Shown here: piece after piece, positions 18,077 through 26,746 of the stretch
Numbering within the stretch: the first letter of the stretch is position 1
How the letters are laid out: each line of letters begins with the position of its first letter
Source: a candidate division WOR-3 bacterium
GTDB taxonomy: Bacteria > SDB-A
Assembly (NCBI GenBank): GCA_016926475.1
Contig: JAFGON010000010.1
Location: forward strand, 1 to 47,778
DNA length: 47,778 nt
Reading direction: 5' to 3'
Program-made: the position numbers and the translations under genes
The notes under the pieces: model-generated
The model's input: the letters and a program-made list of their open reading frames with translations, nothing else
Told to the model about the DNA's origin: nothing
Database searches by the model: none

Positions 18077-18814
18077 TCAATGCTCAAGGGATTCGATTAT
18101 TCTCGACGCCATCCCTGATATCGTCGATAGTTCAGTGAAATAAGGGGATCCACGGTCAAATTCCCTTTGCAGTGACTCTGCGTGCTTTTTGATGAAAGAG
18201 ATTTTTTCAACTACATCTATTTTACCTGAAAATGATTCATTTCGTTTTTTTATTCCGTATATTTCTTCCTCCGGCAGAAGGAATACACTCTCGATTTTCT
18301 CTGATTTTTTGTTTTCTTTTAAGAATTCCTGGACTCTCGCTGTTTTTCCCTTGTCACCCTTCAGGAAAAATGGTGGGTCTTTGCCTGAAAATATTATGTC
18401 ATAGTCCATCGATGTTATCTTTTCTCTTCTCAACAAATAGAGAACCTGGTAGAAAAATGACATGGTCTGAAGCATTGATTTATCTTCGGTTTTCTTGTCG
18501 AGCAAGATCAACGCCGAGGGTGAATTCGGCTTATCCCCCAGAAGGAAAAAACAAAGGGGTTGTTTTTCGAAAAAATATACCCCTTCGCAGATTTTCGATG
18601 AAAGCTCTGTCAGAGATTCACTGGGAGTGAGCTCTTTGGGTATCTCGTCGGTATTTGTTTTGCAGAGCACGAGAGTGTTGTTCAATGTCCTAAGATAGAC
18701 TCCGAATTTATCACTCGAAACAGTTGAGAGAATTTTTGAAAAATGGGTATTTGCCATAAACGGTTTTTGTTCAATTTCATCAAAGCATTTTAAAACAATA
18801 TCGAGGTAGTTCAA
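18077..18814 (-). CDS. Protein of unknown function upstream of rho
   Basis: A 245-aa soluble-looking protein starting with TTG (18812-18814), with a weak AAGGG upstream. No signal peptide or membrane segment is seen. The middle has short strands (GVYFFEKQPLCFFLLGD, SALILLDKK) and the C-terminal part is helical and charged. The overall layout recalls small GAF- or roadblock-like sensory folds, but I cannot assign a family. It is divergent from the SPFH gene pair, sharing an AT-rich promoter region, and lies about 140 bases ahead of the rho start. Confidence 0.6.
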   Translation of the reverse strand: MNYLDIVLKCFDEIEQKPFMANTHFSKILSTVSSDKFGVYLRTLNNTLVLCKTNTDEIPKELTPSESLTELSSKICEGVYFFEKQPLCFFLLGDKPNSPSALILLDKKTEDKSMLQTMSFFYQVLYLLRREKITSMDYDIIFSGKDPPFFLKGDKGKTARVQEFLKENKKSEKIESVFLLPEEEIYGIKKRNESFSGKIDVVEKISFIKKHAESLQREFDRGSPYFTELSTISGMASRIIESLEH

Positions 18815-18843
18815 AATTCCCTTTCTTTGATCTCTCTTCTCTT

Positions 18844-18876
18844 ATATTATTTATATCTATAATATCGAGATGTCAA
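18844..18876. promoter_or_regulatory. Divergent promoter region with a perfect AT-rich inverted repeat
   Basis: On the minus strand TTGACA (complement of 18871-18876) is followed after 17 bases by TAAATA (or TATAAA after 15), serving the gene ending at 18077. On the plus strand TATAAT at 18858-18863 serves the SPFH pair, with no good -35. ATATTAT (18844-18850) and ATAATAT (18859-18865) form a symmetric repeat with an 8-base spacer that overlaps both -10 areas, as an operator might. Confidence 0.45.
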
Positions 18877-18903
18877 GGTAGCGCTTTTTCAGAAGGAGGA
18901 GAG

Positions 18904-19422
18904 ATGAGTGATCTCGGAAATACAATAAGAAATGCCGGCGACTGGTTGGCAAAACACGTACCCGGATTCGCCGGCTATGTAAAAAGAGAGGAGCGGAGGG
19001 CCGCCGACAAACTCTATAGAGATTATTTGGCTTCCCTTCTCACTCAGAGCAGGGCTCATCTTTCAAGGGCTACTGTAACGCTCACCGACCAGCAGGACTT
19101 CGACTCTCTTAAAAAGCTTTCCAGAATAGACGGTAAGCTCGAAACAAACACAGACAGAATCAAGTTAGCCGACTATGGATACACCGGATGGTTTGACGTC
19201 GTTCAGATAGACCAGGAACAGCTTGCCAAGATATATGAATACGACGTCAATTTAGCAAGGTTCGTCGACGAGATTTCTGAACACTGCAAAAGATTAGAAA
19301 CAGCTTCCCATGAAGAAATCGGATCTATTCTCACCCAGCTCAGCCTTTCTATCGATTCTCTTGAAGCAAAACTCAAAGAGAGGGACAACCTTTTTTCAAC
19401 CGGCATTAACAGAGGAGAATAA
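18904..19422 (+). CDS. Helical protein of unknown function, partner of the SPFH zinc-ribbon protein
   Basis: A 172-aa soluble, mostly helical protein. The N-terminus is amphipathic (GNTIRNAGDWLAKHVPGFAGYVKREERRAADKLYRDYL) and could touch membranes. The rest has long charged helices, probably a helical bundle. AGAAGGAGGAGAG gives a strong ribosome site. The SPFH gene starts 3 bases after its stop, so the two are co-translated. I do not recognise the family; a subunit or regulator of the SPFH assembly is inferred from position. Confidence 0.7.
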   Translation: MSDLGNTIRNAGDWLAKHVPGFAGYVKREERRAADKLYRDYLASLLTQSRAHLSRATVTLTDQQDFDSLKKLSRIDGKLETNTDRIKLADYGYTGWFDVVQIDQEQLAKIYEYDVNLARFVDEISEHCKRLETASHEEIGSILTQLSLSIDSLEAKLKERDNLFSTGINRGE

Positions 19423-19424
19423 TA

Positions 19425-20567
19425 ATGGCATTCGGCAATTTGAAACTGATGGACCTCATCGAGTACCATGACTCTACAGGAGACATTATGGTGCACAGGG
19501 TCCCGGAGCAGGGTTCCGCTGAGACAAAATTGGGAAGTCAACTCATAGTCAGAGAAGACCAAAAAGCCGTCTTTTTCAGAGATGGACAAGCCCTCGACGT
19601 ATTCGGTCCCGGAAGGCATACTCTGACCGCCGCAAACCTCCCCATCTTGTCAGGTCTCTTAGGAAAATTATTCGACGGAAGAAGCCCGTTCAGAACCGAA
19701 GTGGTCTTTGTCAACACCAAAACTTTCACAAATGCCAAATGGGGAACGCCTGAACCTTTGCCTTTCAGGGATAAAGACCTCAAGTTTGTCAGAATAAGAG
19801 CTTTCGGCGCATATTCCATGAGGATTATCGAGCCTCAGCTTTTCGTGAACAAAGTCGTCGGGTCCCAGGGAAGATATTCAAGAGAACAGATAGAGGATTT
19901 TCTGAGAAACCTAATCATCGCGAGGTTCGCCGACTTCCTCGGAGAAGTAGCTTCAAAAGGCGTATCAATATTTGATTTGGCAAGCAACTATGATGAAGTC
20001 GCAATAGGTGCCAAATCCAGAGTTCAGGGGGACTTTGAGAAATACGGACTTGAACTGACTGATTTTATGATAAACGCCGTAAGCCTTCCCGAAGCGGTTC
20101 AAAAGATGATAGACGAAAGAGCTTCGGTGGAAGCCATGGGCGGACTTGGCGGATTCACGCAGTATCAAGCCGCGAGCGCTTTGAGAGACGCGGCAAAGAA
20201 CGAAGGCGGAGGAGCCGGAGCCGGAGTCGGTATGGGAGCCGGACTTGGCATGGGTTTGATGATGCCCGGAATGATAAATCAGGCCATGCAAAATGCCACA
20301 CAACAGCCCACACAAAATCAGGCGACAATACAATGTCCTAACTGTCATGCGGTTATTCCGGCAAAATCAGCTTTTTGTCCTTCATGCGGGAAACCGGTAC
20401 AAACTACCAAAATCTGCCCTCATTGCAACAGCCAAATACCTGCTGACGCGAAATTCTGTCCTAATTGCGGGAAAGAAGTCACCGCGCAATTGATAAAATG
20501 CCCGCATTGTCAAAAAATGATCCCCGCTGGGTCGAAGTTCTGCCCTGAATGCGGAAAACAGATTTAG
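19425..20567 (+). CDS. SPFH-domain protein (YdjI / virion-core-like) with three C-terminal zinc ribbons
   Basis: A 380-aa cytoplasmic protein. Residues about 20-245 match the SPFH family often labelled virion core protein-like (YdjI): LIVREDQKAVFFRDGQALDVFGPGRHTL, a VRIRAFGAYSMRI segment, and YGLELTDFMINAVSLPEAVQKMIDERA. A Gly/Ala/Met-rich linker (about 265-290) leads to three CxxC-CxxC zinc ribbons: CPNC/CPSC, CPHC/CPNC and CPHC/CPEC. SPFH proteins form ring- or cage-like assemblies on membranes. Two or three ribbons at the end are usual in this group. RBS GAGGAG precedes the ATG. The partner gene lies immediately upstream. Confidence 0.85.
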   Translation: MAFGNLKLMDLIEYHDSTGDIMVHRVPEQGSAETKLGSQLIVREDQKAVFFRDGQALDVFGPGRHTLTAANLPILSGLLGKLFDGRSPFRTEVVFVNTKTFTNAKWGTPEPLPFRDKDLKFVRIRAFGAYSMRIIEPQLFVNKVVGSQGRYSREQIEDFLRNLIIARFADFLGEVASKGVSIFDLASNYDEVAIGAKSRVQGDFEKYGLELTDFMINAVSLPEAVQKMIDERASVEAMGGLGGFTQYQAASALRDAAKNEGGGAGAGVGMGAGLGMGLMMPGMINQAMQNATQQPTQNQATIQCPNCHAVIPAKSAFCPSCGKPVQTTKICPHCNSQIPADAKFCPNCGKEVTAQLIKCPHCQKMIPAGSKFCPECGKQI

Positions 20568-20594
20568 TAAAAAAAACTCAAAACGGGGAGCATC

Positions 20595-21104
20595 ATGAAC
20601 AGATTATTTTTTTCGGCGATGTTGATATTTTACGGCGTTAATATCTGCGCTTTCAACGCTTCTATATCGCCAGGGGTTTCAGTCCTGTCTTCCGATTATT
20701 TCGACAACGGGCGAACCCTTGCAATCGGAACCCAATTCGGGAAAAAATTCGCCGGTTTTTACCCTTTTTCAGAATTTTCTTTCATCCAAGCCAGGGGCGA
20801 AAAGAGAGATGATTTAAGTCTTACGATATTACTTCTGAAAGGCGGTTTGAGAAGGCATCTTTTCAACCTGACGCCGAGAAACGATATCTCTTTTGCTTTT
20901 GCTACGGGTGTTTCATTGACTAAAATCAGCACCGAAAATTCTTCTGAGACATCGTATATTCCGTGGATTTTTCCGGCTTTGGGTTTGACGTTTGAATTGA
21001 ATCAAAGCGTCGGAATAATCGGAGATTTTTCTTACGGCATTTCTCTGGAAAAATCCCGCTCTTCTCTGATAATGTTGGGGCTTGGCTTAAAGGTTGGGAG
21101 TTGA
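20595..21104 (+). CDS. Predicted small outer-membrane beta-barrel protein
   Basis: A 169-aa exported protein: signal peptide about 1-19 (FFSAMLIFYGVNICAF), then eight or so amphipathic strands with alternating hydrophobic residues and Gly/aromatic strand ends, finishing GLGLKVGS. The size fits an eight-stranded barrel. No specific family is recognised. RBS GGGGAG lies 6 bases before the ATG. It ends one base before a lipoprotein gene and follows the SPFH gene by 27 bases. Confidence 0.65.
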   Translation: MNRLFFSAMLIFYGVNICAFNASISPGVSVLSSDYFDNGRTLAIGTQFGKKFAGFYPFSEFSFIQARGEKRDDLSLTILLLKGGLRRHLFNLTPRNDISFAFATGVSLTKISTENSSETSYIPWIFPALGLTFELNQSVGIIGDFSYGISLEKSRSSLIMLGLGLKVGS

Positions 21105-21105
21105 A

Positions 21106-21750
21106 ATGAAAGCCGTCATGATTATTTCTATTGTAGTCGTTCTTTTCATAGGGTGTTCAAGCGAAACGAATCTTTCGCGTTTGTCCGAGGAATACTTTCC
21201 CTTTCCGGACACGGGAAGTTTCTGGGTTTACACCGACTCCGCGAACAATACAGTGACGGTGTCCGTCACGCAAGTCAATTATTTCTACGAAGGAAGATAT
21301 TGTTCGGTCTGGGATTTCAACGGGACAAATTTCTACGCATGGAAAGACAATGGGTCTGTGAAAACCCACAGAAAAATGATCAAAGACTTCGGAGGTTATT
21401 CTTATATCGTCGAAAACAGATGGGCGGATTTGTTTAAGCTCCCGTTTATCGACGGCGACAGGTGGTCAGAGATCTTCACCAACAGCCTGAACATTGCAGG
21501 GTCAATTTACGATGTGAAAATAACAACTGGCGTCACCCTGGCAAAACTCGACAATTACACAGTTCCCGCAGGAACATACAACAGCTGTTATCGAGTGCAG
21601 ATTACCGAAAACATTGAAGAATCCTCGTCTCTGACCGGCAACCATATTTCGACATACACGAGGAGTTATGTGTTGGCGCCTTCGAAAGGGATAATCTTTT
21701 TCAGCGATTCCACAGGAGAATATTCTCTGACCGATATCGAGCTTAACTGA
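21106..21750 (+). CDS. Predicted lipoprotein of unknown function
   Basis: A 214-aa lipoprotein. The ATG at 21106 was chosen because GGGAG lies just upstream and the signal follows directly; lipobox LFIGC places the lipidated Cys at residue 17. The mature part is beta-rich with many Tyr, Trp and Asn residues (PDTGSFWVYTDS, LPFIDGDRWSEIF, TYNSCYRVQITEN), as in secreted sandwich folds that begin with a single-line YFPFP-type motif. Function unknown. It starts one base after the barrel gene stop, so the two may work together in the outer membrane. Confidence 0.65.
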   Translation: MKAVMIISIVVVLFIGCSSETNLSRLSEEYFPFPDTGSFWVYTDSANNTVTVSVTQVNYFYEGRYCSVWDFNGTNFYAWKDNGSVKTHRKMIKDFGGYSYIVENRWADLFKLPFIDGDRWSEIFTNSLNIAGSIYDVKITTGVTLAKLDNYTVPAGTYNSCYRVQITENIEESSSLTGNHISTYTRSYVLAPSKGIIFFSDSTGEYSLTDIELN

Positions 21751-21756
21751 CGAAAA

Positions 21757-23223
21757 ATGCCTTTTCCAACATACGCCGGCGTTTTGTTGTGGCAGGTCTT
21801 TTATGTTGTCTCGATAGTCTTAGCGCGGAAAAGAAATAACAATTATTTCCTCCTTGTATCAGGCTCAGGGCTGTTGGCGCTTTCTCTTTTCTGCAGAATT
21901 TCACAAGTCAACGAAATGTTTTTTTCTTCTTTCGTCTTTCTCAACATTTACGTATTTTTCATTTTTCTTGAAAAACACAAAGCCCTCGCTTCGTGGTTCG
22001 CCGTCGCTTCTTTATTTTCATTCCGGCTCCTGGATCTGGACTCAGCCTTCGGCTTCGCCTTTCAAAACGGCGAAATCCTCTACCGAGGGGTCAACTGGAA
22101 TATAGTGGGAATTTTCACGGGCACAATGATTCTCGCTGACCTTTTCATGAAATCCCGGGCTCCGGAATTCATATCCGAAAAAATCACAAAAAAAGCCTCT
22201 ACCGCGGGTTTCGCGTTGGTCCTCGTATCGGCGTTTTCCGGTGCTATATCGATATTTTGCGAGAATGTAGCCGCCCTGCTGATTGTCGCTCCTGTCGCTT
22301 TCAGCATAGCGGAAAAACTAAAAGTATCCCCTTTGCCTTTTCTCGTCTCCTCGGCAGTTTTTTCAAACCTTGAAGGAGCTTCTACTCTGATCGGAGATCC
22401 TCCCAGCATAATTCTAGCGGTCAATACAGGCATGAATTTCAACGATTTCTTTTTCAAACTCGGAAGACCCGGGATTTTTTTCGCGGTTCAATTAGGCGCT
22501 TTAGCTGGGCTAAGCTTTCTTTATTTCAAGTTCAAAAACCTCAAACAGCCCTTGGAAAAGGTTGAAGAAACTAAAGTCCTCTCCTGGGTTCCTGCTTTTC
22601 TTTTGATCTTCCTCACGTTGGGGCTGGTTTTTCTATCCGTGCTTAAGCTCGGTTTTGATTTCACGGGAGGAATTCTGTGCATGATACTCGCTTCGTCTGG
22701 ACTGTTTTTTTGGAAATTGAAACAGAGAAAGACAAATACTTTGAGAAGAATTCTCAGAGAATTCGATTTCGAAACCGTTTTCCTTCTGATGGGTATTTTT
22801 ATTCTCGTGTCTGGATTGAGTAAGGCCGGAGTCATCGAAACCGTAGCCGCTTTTATAGGAGACAAAACGAGGGGTAATTTTACCTTGACTTTCGTCTTTT
22901 TTGCGCTCTCGAGCATGCTTTTTTCGGCTTTCATTGACAACGTCCCTTTCGTTTCCGCTATGATTCCTATTTGTATTTCAATGTCTTCGCATATAGGTTT
23001 TGATCAAATTCAATCCCTTTCCCTCGCTTTCGCGGTCACACTCGGAGCTTCCATCGGAGGAAACATAACGCCTGTTGGAGCTTCTTCGAACATTGTCGCT
23101 GTCGGTCTGCTGAGAAAAAGAGGATACAAAGTGCCGTTTTTAGATTTCGTCAAAATAGGACTGCCTTTTACACTTTTTTCGACTTTGGCATCGGTCGCTT
23201 TTATTTATCTTTTTTGGCGTTGA
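21757..23223 (+). CDS. ArsB/NhaD-type ion transporter (SLC13-like permease)
   Basis: A 488-aa inner-membrane protein with about 12-13 hydrophobic segments, of the ion transporter superfamily that includes ArsB, NhaD and the P protein. Key loops are present in both repeats: NLEGASTLIGDPPSIILA in the first, DNVPFVSAMIPI and GGNITPVGASSNIVAVG in the second. These form the substrate site in this group. The N-terminal 130 residues are extra membrane segments rather than a soluble domain. The ATG has no strong Shine-Dalgarno sequence and follows the lipoprotein gene by 6 bases. The substrate (sodium/proton, arsenite or a carboxylate) cannot be decided; no ars genes are nearby. Confidence 0.8.
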   Translation: MPFPTYAGVLLWQVFYVVSIVLARKRNNNYFLLVSGSGLLALSLFCRISQVNEMFFSSFVFLNIYVFFIFLEKHKALASWFAVASLFSFRLLDLDSAFGFAFQNGEILYRGVNWNIVGIFTGTMILADLFMKSRAPEFISEKITKKASTAGFALVLVSAFSGAISIFCENVAALLIVAPVAFSIAEKLKVSPLPFLVSSAVFSNLEGASTLIGDPPSIILAVNTGMNFNDFFFKLGRPGIFFAVQLGALAGLSFLYFKFKNLKQPLEKVEETKVLSWVPAFLLIFLTLGLVFLSVLKLGFDFTGGILCMILASSGLFFWKLKQRKTNTLRRILREFDFETVFLLMGIFILVSGLSKAGVIETVAAFIGDKTRGNFTLTFVFFALSSMLFSAFIDNVPFVSAMIPICISMSSHIGFDQIQSLSLAFAVTLGASIGGNITPVGASSNIVAVGLLRKRGYKVPFLDFVKIGLPFTLFSTLASVAFIYLFWR

Positions 23224-23229
23224 TTTTCA

Positions 23230-23258
23230 TTGCGGCAACTTTCTAAATAAACTAAAAT
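23230..23258 (+). promoter_or_regulatory. Candidate promoter of the OmpA-family gene cluster
   Basis: TTGCGG at 23230-23235, a 17-base spacer and TAAAAT at 23253-23258 lie in the gap before the OmpA-family gene, which has the strong ribosome site AAGGAGGG. The site would drive the OmpA, barrel and lipoprotein genes. Confidence 0.45.
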
Positions 23259-23293
23259 GTAAAGAAATTGTTGCTATTCAAAAAGGAGGGTGC

Positions 23294-25252
23294 ATGAAGA
23301 GCAAATTTTCGGTTGTTTTGCTCGTCGCGGTGGCTTTTCTGATACCAATTGCTTCTCTGAACGCCAGAGTTAGCCTCGACGGATCCGGGGGCTGGTTTAG
23401 AATACCTTCCGCCTACAATCTCGGAAAAGGTACTTTCACGATAGGTTCGAGGTTTATGCTCAACTACTATTCTTTTGAAGATTCTTTTCCGACCACGCTG
23501 GTCTATTACGACACAACTTGGACAGGCCCCGTTTATACGGTCGACACTACCGTCAGGGACACCATAGTCAAAACTGGAGACGCTTTGATGTGCGTCACAA
23601 TCCCTTTTGGAATGTCCTATGCGATAACGGACTTTGATGAATTCGGCCTGACCTGGGTATTTTATTACGACCGTTTCATAGCCCAGCACATTCACATAAG
23701 ACCTGACAACCCAGGGATAATAGAGAGTGATTCTCTCGGAACTTTTCAATATTTCGGCAGAAACAGCATAGTGAGTTCATCCATAGGAGACTTGTCCCTT
23801 TTCTACAAAAGGACCATTCCAATAAACGAAAAATTCACTATGGGCGGTCTCATTCAGATAATATTCCCCACGGGTCCAGAAAGAGAAGATACTTTTACGC
23901 GAAGGACCACTCCAGACACAATCAGAGTCAGCGAAGACGACATAACTTGGAACGGCGGGATATTCAGGACTTTCAGGCAGGGTTTTGGCGGAGGAGTCAG
24001 CATTATAGGAACCTTCAAGCCCATTCCGGAATCTCCTTTTTCCTTCGGAGGAGTGCTTGGATACAATTACCTGGGTTACAATGAATACCAGACCATAAAC
24101 GTCGGAATCGGCGCTTCTTTCAAGGGAAAATATTTCGAACCTTTCGTCGAAGCGACGGGAACTTTTGTCCTTTCCCCAGACAGCATAGCGAGTCCGTTGA
24201 GGCTTACTCCCGGAATCAGATTCACGTCTCTCCCGGGTCTCTACCTCGATATAGCGTATGATTTCAGGCTTACATCGAACGACAAATACAACGTCGAAAG
24301 TTACGCTTTCAGCCCTGAATGGCTCGCATCCGTTGGATTCGGTTGGTCTTACGATTTTATCCCGGAACGCCCGAAACTCGCATGGATAGCCGGCACGGTG
24401 ACCGACTCGAGGACGATGACCGGAATTCAAAACGCTCAAGTCACTTTCACCGACACAACTGTAGACGAATTCGTATTCCCCGGTTTAGCGACAGACGAGT
24501 TTGGTTCATGGTATGTCTCAGAAATACCTGCGCCGAGGTATTTTGAAGTCAACGTAAACGCAGAAGGCTATTCCTCGGCGAATCCTAGACCTGTTTTTGT
24601 ATATCCCGAAGACTCGTTGACGGACATAGATTTCGTCCTTGACAAAGAACAGGGAATGATAAGCGGTATAGTCTACGAAATTAAATCCGACGCAACGACC
24701 TCGCCTATAGCCGCCTCCATAAACATTTCAGGAGACACTACACTCACGATAGACACTGACGAAAATGGTAAATTCGAAATAACTCTTCTTCCGGGCACAT
24801 ACACCTTTGAAGCGTTTTTGACCGGATACATACCTTCGAGAAAAGGCTTCGACCTCGCAAGCGACCAGGTTTTGGTGACAGAGTTCAACCTTCTCAAAGA
24901 GAAAGCCGAACTCGTTTTCCACAACATCAATTTCGAGGTCAACAAAGCTGACTTGCTTCCCGAGTCCTATACTGTCCTAAATCAGGTCGCCAGACTTCTC
25001 AAAGAGAACCCTGATGTCCGGATAGAAATTCAAGGACACACGGACAGCGACGGAAGCAACTCTCACAATCAGACGCTTTCAGAAGCAAGGGCTAATTCTG
25101 TTCGCAACTACCTCATAAACACCCAAGGTATATCTCCCGACAAACTAACCGCGGTTGGTTACGGTGAGACAAGACTTATGATAACGCCTGAAAGGTCAAG
25201 AGAAGACAAGAGGATGAACAGAAGAGTTGAATTTCACGTCATTGAAAACTAA
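23294..25252 (+). CDS. OmpA-family protein with N-terminal barrel and two carboxypeptidase-regulatory-like domains
   Basis: A 652-aa envelope protein with a signal peptide (about 1-24). Residues about 25-355 are a predicted beta-barrel or porin-like region with many amphipathic strands. About 358-450 and 453-535 are two carboxypeptidase regulatory-like Ig folds (IAGTVTDS, ISGIVYEI). About 538-652 is an OmpA C-terminal domain that binds peptidoglycan: VNKADLLPES, IEIQGHTDSDGS and NQTLSEARANSVRNYL carry the conserved Asp and Arg that hold diaminopimelate. It tethers the outer membrane to the cell wall. RBS AAGGAGGG. The next gene starts 12 bases downstream. Confidence 0.88.
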   Translation: MKSKFSVVLLVAVAFLIPIASLNARVSLDGSGGWFRIPSAYNLGKGTFTIGSRFMLNYYSFEDSFPTTLVYYDTTWTGPVYTVDTTVRDTIVKTGDALMCVTIPFGMSYAITDFDEFGLTWVFYYDRFIAQHIHIRPDNPGIIESDSLGTFQYFGRNSIVSSSIGDLSLFYKRTIPINEKFTMGGLIQIIFPTGPEREDTFTRRTTPDTIRVSEDDITWNGGIFRTFRQGFGGGVSIIGTFKPIPESPFSFGGVLGYNYLGYNEYQTINVGIGASFKGKYFEPFVEATGTFVLSPDSIASPLRLTPGIRFTSLPGLYLDIAYDFRLTSNDKYNVESYAFSPEWLASVGFGWSYDFIPERPKLAWIAGTVTDSRTMTGIQNAQVTFTDTTVDEFVFPGLATDEFGSWYVSEIPAPRYFEVNVNAEGYSSANPRPVFVYPEDSLTDIDFVLDKEQGMISGIVYEIKSDATTSPIAASINISGDTTLTIDTDENGKFEITLLPGTYTFEAFLTGYIPSRKGFDLASDQVLVTEFNLLKEKAELVFHNINFEVNKADLLPESYTVLNQVARLLKENPDVRIEIQGHTDSDGSNSHNQTLSEARANSVRNYLINTQGISPDKLTAVGYGETRLMITPERSREDKRMNRRVEFHVIEN

Positions 25253-25264
25253 GCGAGGTGAAAG

Positions 25265-26068
25265 ATGAAAAAATATTCTATCGCACTTTTATTTCTCCTC
25301 GTCTCTTCGGCTCTGTCCGCTGTTCTTCCCACAAGGACTCTTAGCGTCGAGACAGGATACATCCTCCCTCACCGAGATTCAAAAATCGGTATAGGAGACG
25401 TCGCGGTGGGACTTTACGACTATACGCAAATAGGTTCCAATTCTCTGTTAGACGTGTTTTTAATCCCCAACGTCAAAATCAAAGCAGGCGGATTTATCGG
25501 CGACCTGCCGATTTCCGTTTCCACAGGCGCTTATTACTGGGATTTTCTCGGTTATTCACCGATTCTTTCGCAGAGCACAAATGAACTCCTAACAGAAGAA
25601 CTCACTGGAACTCTTACCGGAAAACTCTACGGATACGGATTTTTCTTCGGAGTCAGCTATCTCATATCCCGTCAGCTCGGCTCCATCCACCTCGGTTATG
25701 AAATTGACAAAGTTTTGACTGATATAAGAGGCATAGGAGACTTCTCGATCGATCCAAGAGAATACGTTGAAAATACTGATATTTACCTTATCAGCCCAAG
25801 GGTTTGGGGTGAGACGGATTCCTGGCACCAGACTGTAACAGCCGCAAACGATCTTTCCTTCGGGGTGATGAAGTTCTACACCGAACTCGGTTACGATTTC
25901 GAACTTGAAAAAATGAAATGGGGTGCGGGTTTCGGTATAAACGCCGCCTCAAATTGTGAAATCATGCTTGGCGTCCTCGGACCAGGCGTCGAAATCGATG
26001 AGATCAACACTGGCGTAGTGCCTGTATTCCAAGCCATTTGGAACTTCGATTACGTGGAGGAAAAATGA
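25265..26068 (+). CDS. Predicted outer-membrane beta-barrel protein
   Basis: A 267-aa exported protein. The signal peptide ends near SSALSA (residue 19), followed by many strand-like segments with Gly and aromatic residues (SIHLGYEIDKVL, FYTELGYDFELE, WGAGFGINAAS) and a C-terminus ending in WNFDYVEEK. The family is not recognised. RBS GAGGTGAAAG. The ATG of the following lipoprotein overlaps its stop by 4 nt, so the two are translationally coupled and may form one complex with the OmpA protein. Confidence 0.65.
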   Translation: MKKYSIALLFLLVSSALSAVLPTRTLSVETGYILPHRDSKIGIGDVAVGLYDYTQIGSNSLLDVFLIPNVKIKAGGFIGDLPISVSTGAYYWDFLGYSPILSQSTNELLTEELTGTLTGKLYGYGFFFGVSYLISRQLGSIHLGYEIDKVLTDIRGIGDFSIDPREYVENTDIYLISPRVWGETDSWHQTVTAANDLSFGVMKFYTELGYDFELEKMKWGAGFGINAASNCEIMLGVLGPGVEIDEINTGVVPVFQAIWNFDYVEEK

Positions 26069-26706
26069 ACAAAAAGCTTCTCTTTTTGACAATTGCTATA
26101 GCCGCCATAGCTCTGATCGGCTGTAACACGATAATTCACATCACGAGCAGATCTGATCCGAAAAGGCTCGACACAAACGTCGGAGGCAGAATCAACAAGC
26201 CTTACGACTTCGAGAAAGTTTCAGGGCTCGATGTTCCGGACGACATAGAAATGAAACTTGTCCGCGCGCATTTTTACGGCCACGTCGCTTTGAGCGTCGA
26301 TTCGGGGGCAGTTGACTCCCTCAGACCCAGCATTATCTATGTATTTTTGAGCAAGACAGATTCAACAGACGTACCCCTGGACACCAACACTGCTGTTCCG
26401 CCTACAAATCCTGTCTACAACAGGGACAACCACAGGCTGATCATCACGATAGATTTCGCTCCGCTCAGCCCTCTTGGAGACTCCGCTGATTTCACGATAA
26501 ACGCCGAACTCAACAGAGACGACCTAATCTGGGCAGATGAAATATTCAAATCCGACAATGATTTCTACGTCAAAGCGGTCCTGATTCCGCCGATTACAAA
26601 TGTAAATGTCCAGACAGATGTAACTGCTTGGGTTGACGACGCTTACTTCGAAGTCGATTTTGAAAAAGAAACGGGCGGGTTGTTTCCGTTGTTGTTCTGG
26701 TTCTAA
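26065..26706 (+). CDS. Predicted lipoprotein of unknown function
   Basis: A 213-aa lipoprotein. The ATG at 26065 is preceded by GGAGG and overlaps the previous stop (ATGA). Lipobox ALIGC gives the lipidated Cys at residue 20. The mature part is acidic and beta-like, with DSGAVDSLRPSIIYVFLSK and a C-terminal VDFEKETGG. No family is recognised. It ends with hydrophobic residues (FPLLFWF). It closes the OmpA cluster; a strong stem-loop follows. Confidence 0.65.
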   Translation: MNKKLLFLTIAIAAIALIGCNTIIHITSRSDPKRLDTNVGGRINKPYDFEKVSGLDVPDDIEMKLVRAHFYGHVALSVDSGAVDSLRPSIIYVFLSKTDSTDVPLDTNTAVPPTNPVYNRDNHRLIITIDFAPLSPLGDSADFTINAELNRDDLIWADEIFKSDNDFYVKAVLIPPITNVNVQTDVTAWVDDAYFEVDFEKETGGLFPLLFWF

Positions 26707-26713
26707 AATTACT

Positions 26714-26734
26714 GGGGAAGCTTTTAGCTTCCCC
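26714..26734. other. Strong stem-loop between the lipoprotein gene and purM
   Basis: GGGGAAGC (26714-26721) and GCTTCCCC (26727-26734) form a perfect 8-bp stem with a 5-base loop. No T-run follows on the plus strand, so it is not a standard terminator. A possible promoter just upstream (TTGTTT at 26680-26685, 18 bases, TAAAAT at 26704-26709) would start transcription near the stem itself, leaving a 5' hairpin on the purM mRNA. Function unproven. Confidence 0.55.
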
Positions 26735-26746
26735 AAACCCATTGAA

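Noticed and set aside
19425-20567. Viral origin of the SPFH gene because the family is called virion core-like
   Set aside because: This YdjI-type family is common in bacterial chromosomes; no other viral gene is nearby.
23777-24439. A 220-codon open frame on the minus strand within the OmpA-family gene
   Set aside because: It lies wholly antisense to a clear OmpA-family protein, has no ribosome site and gives an Arg-rich product without domain features; it mirrors the codon bias of the real gene.
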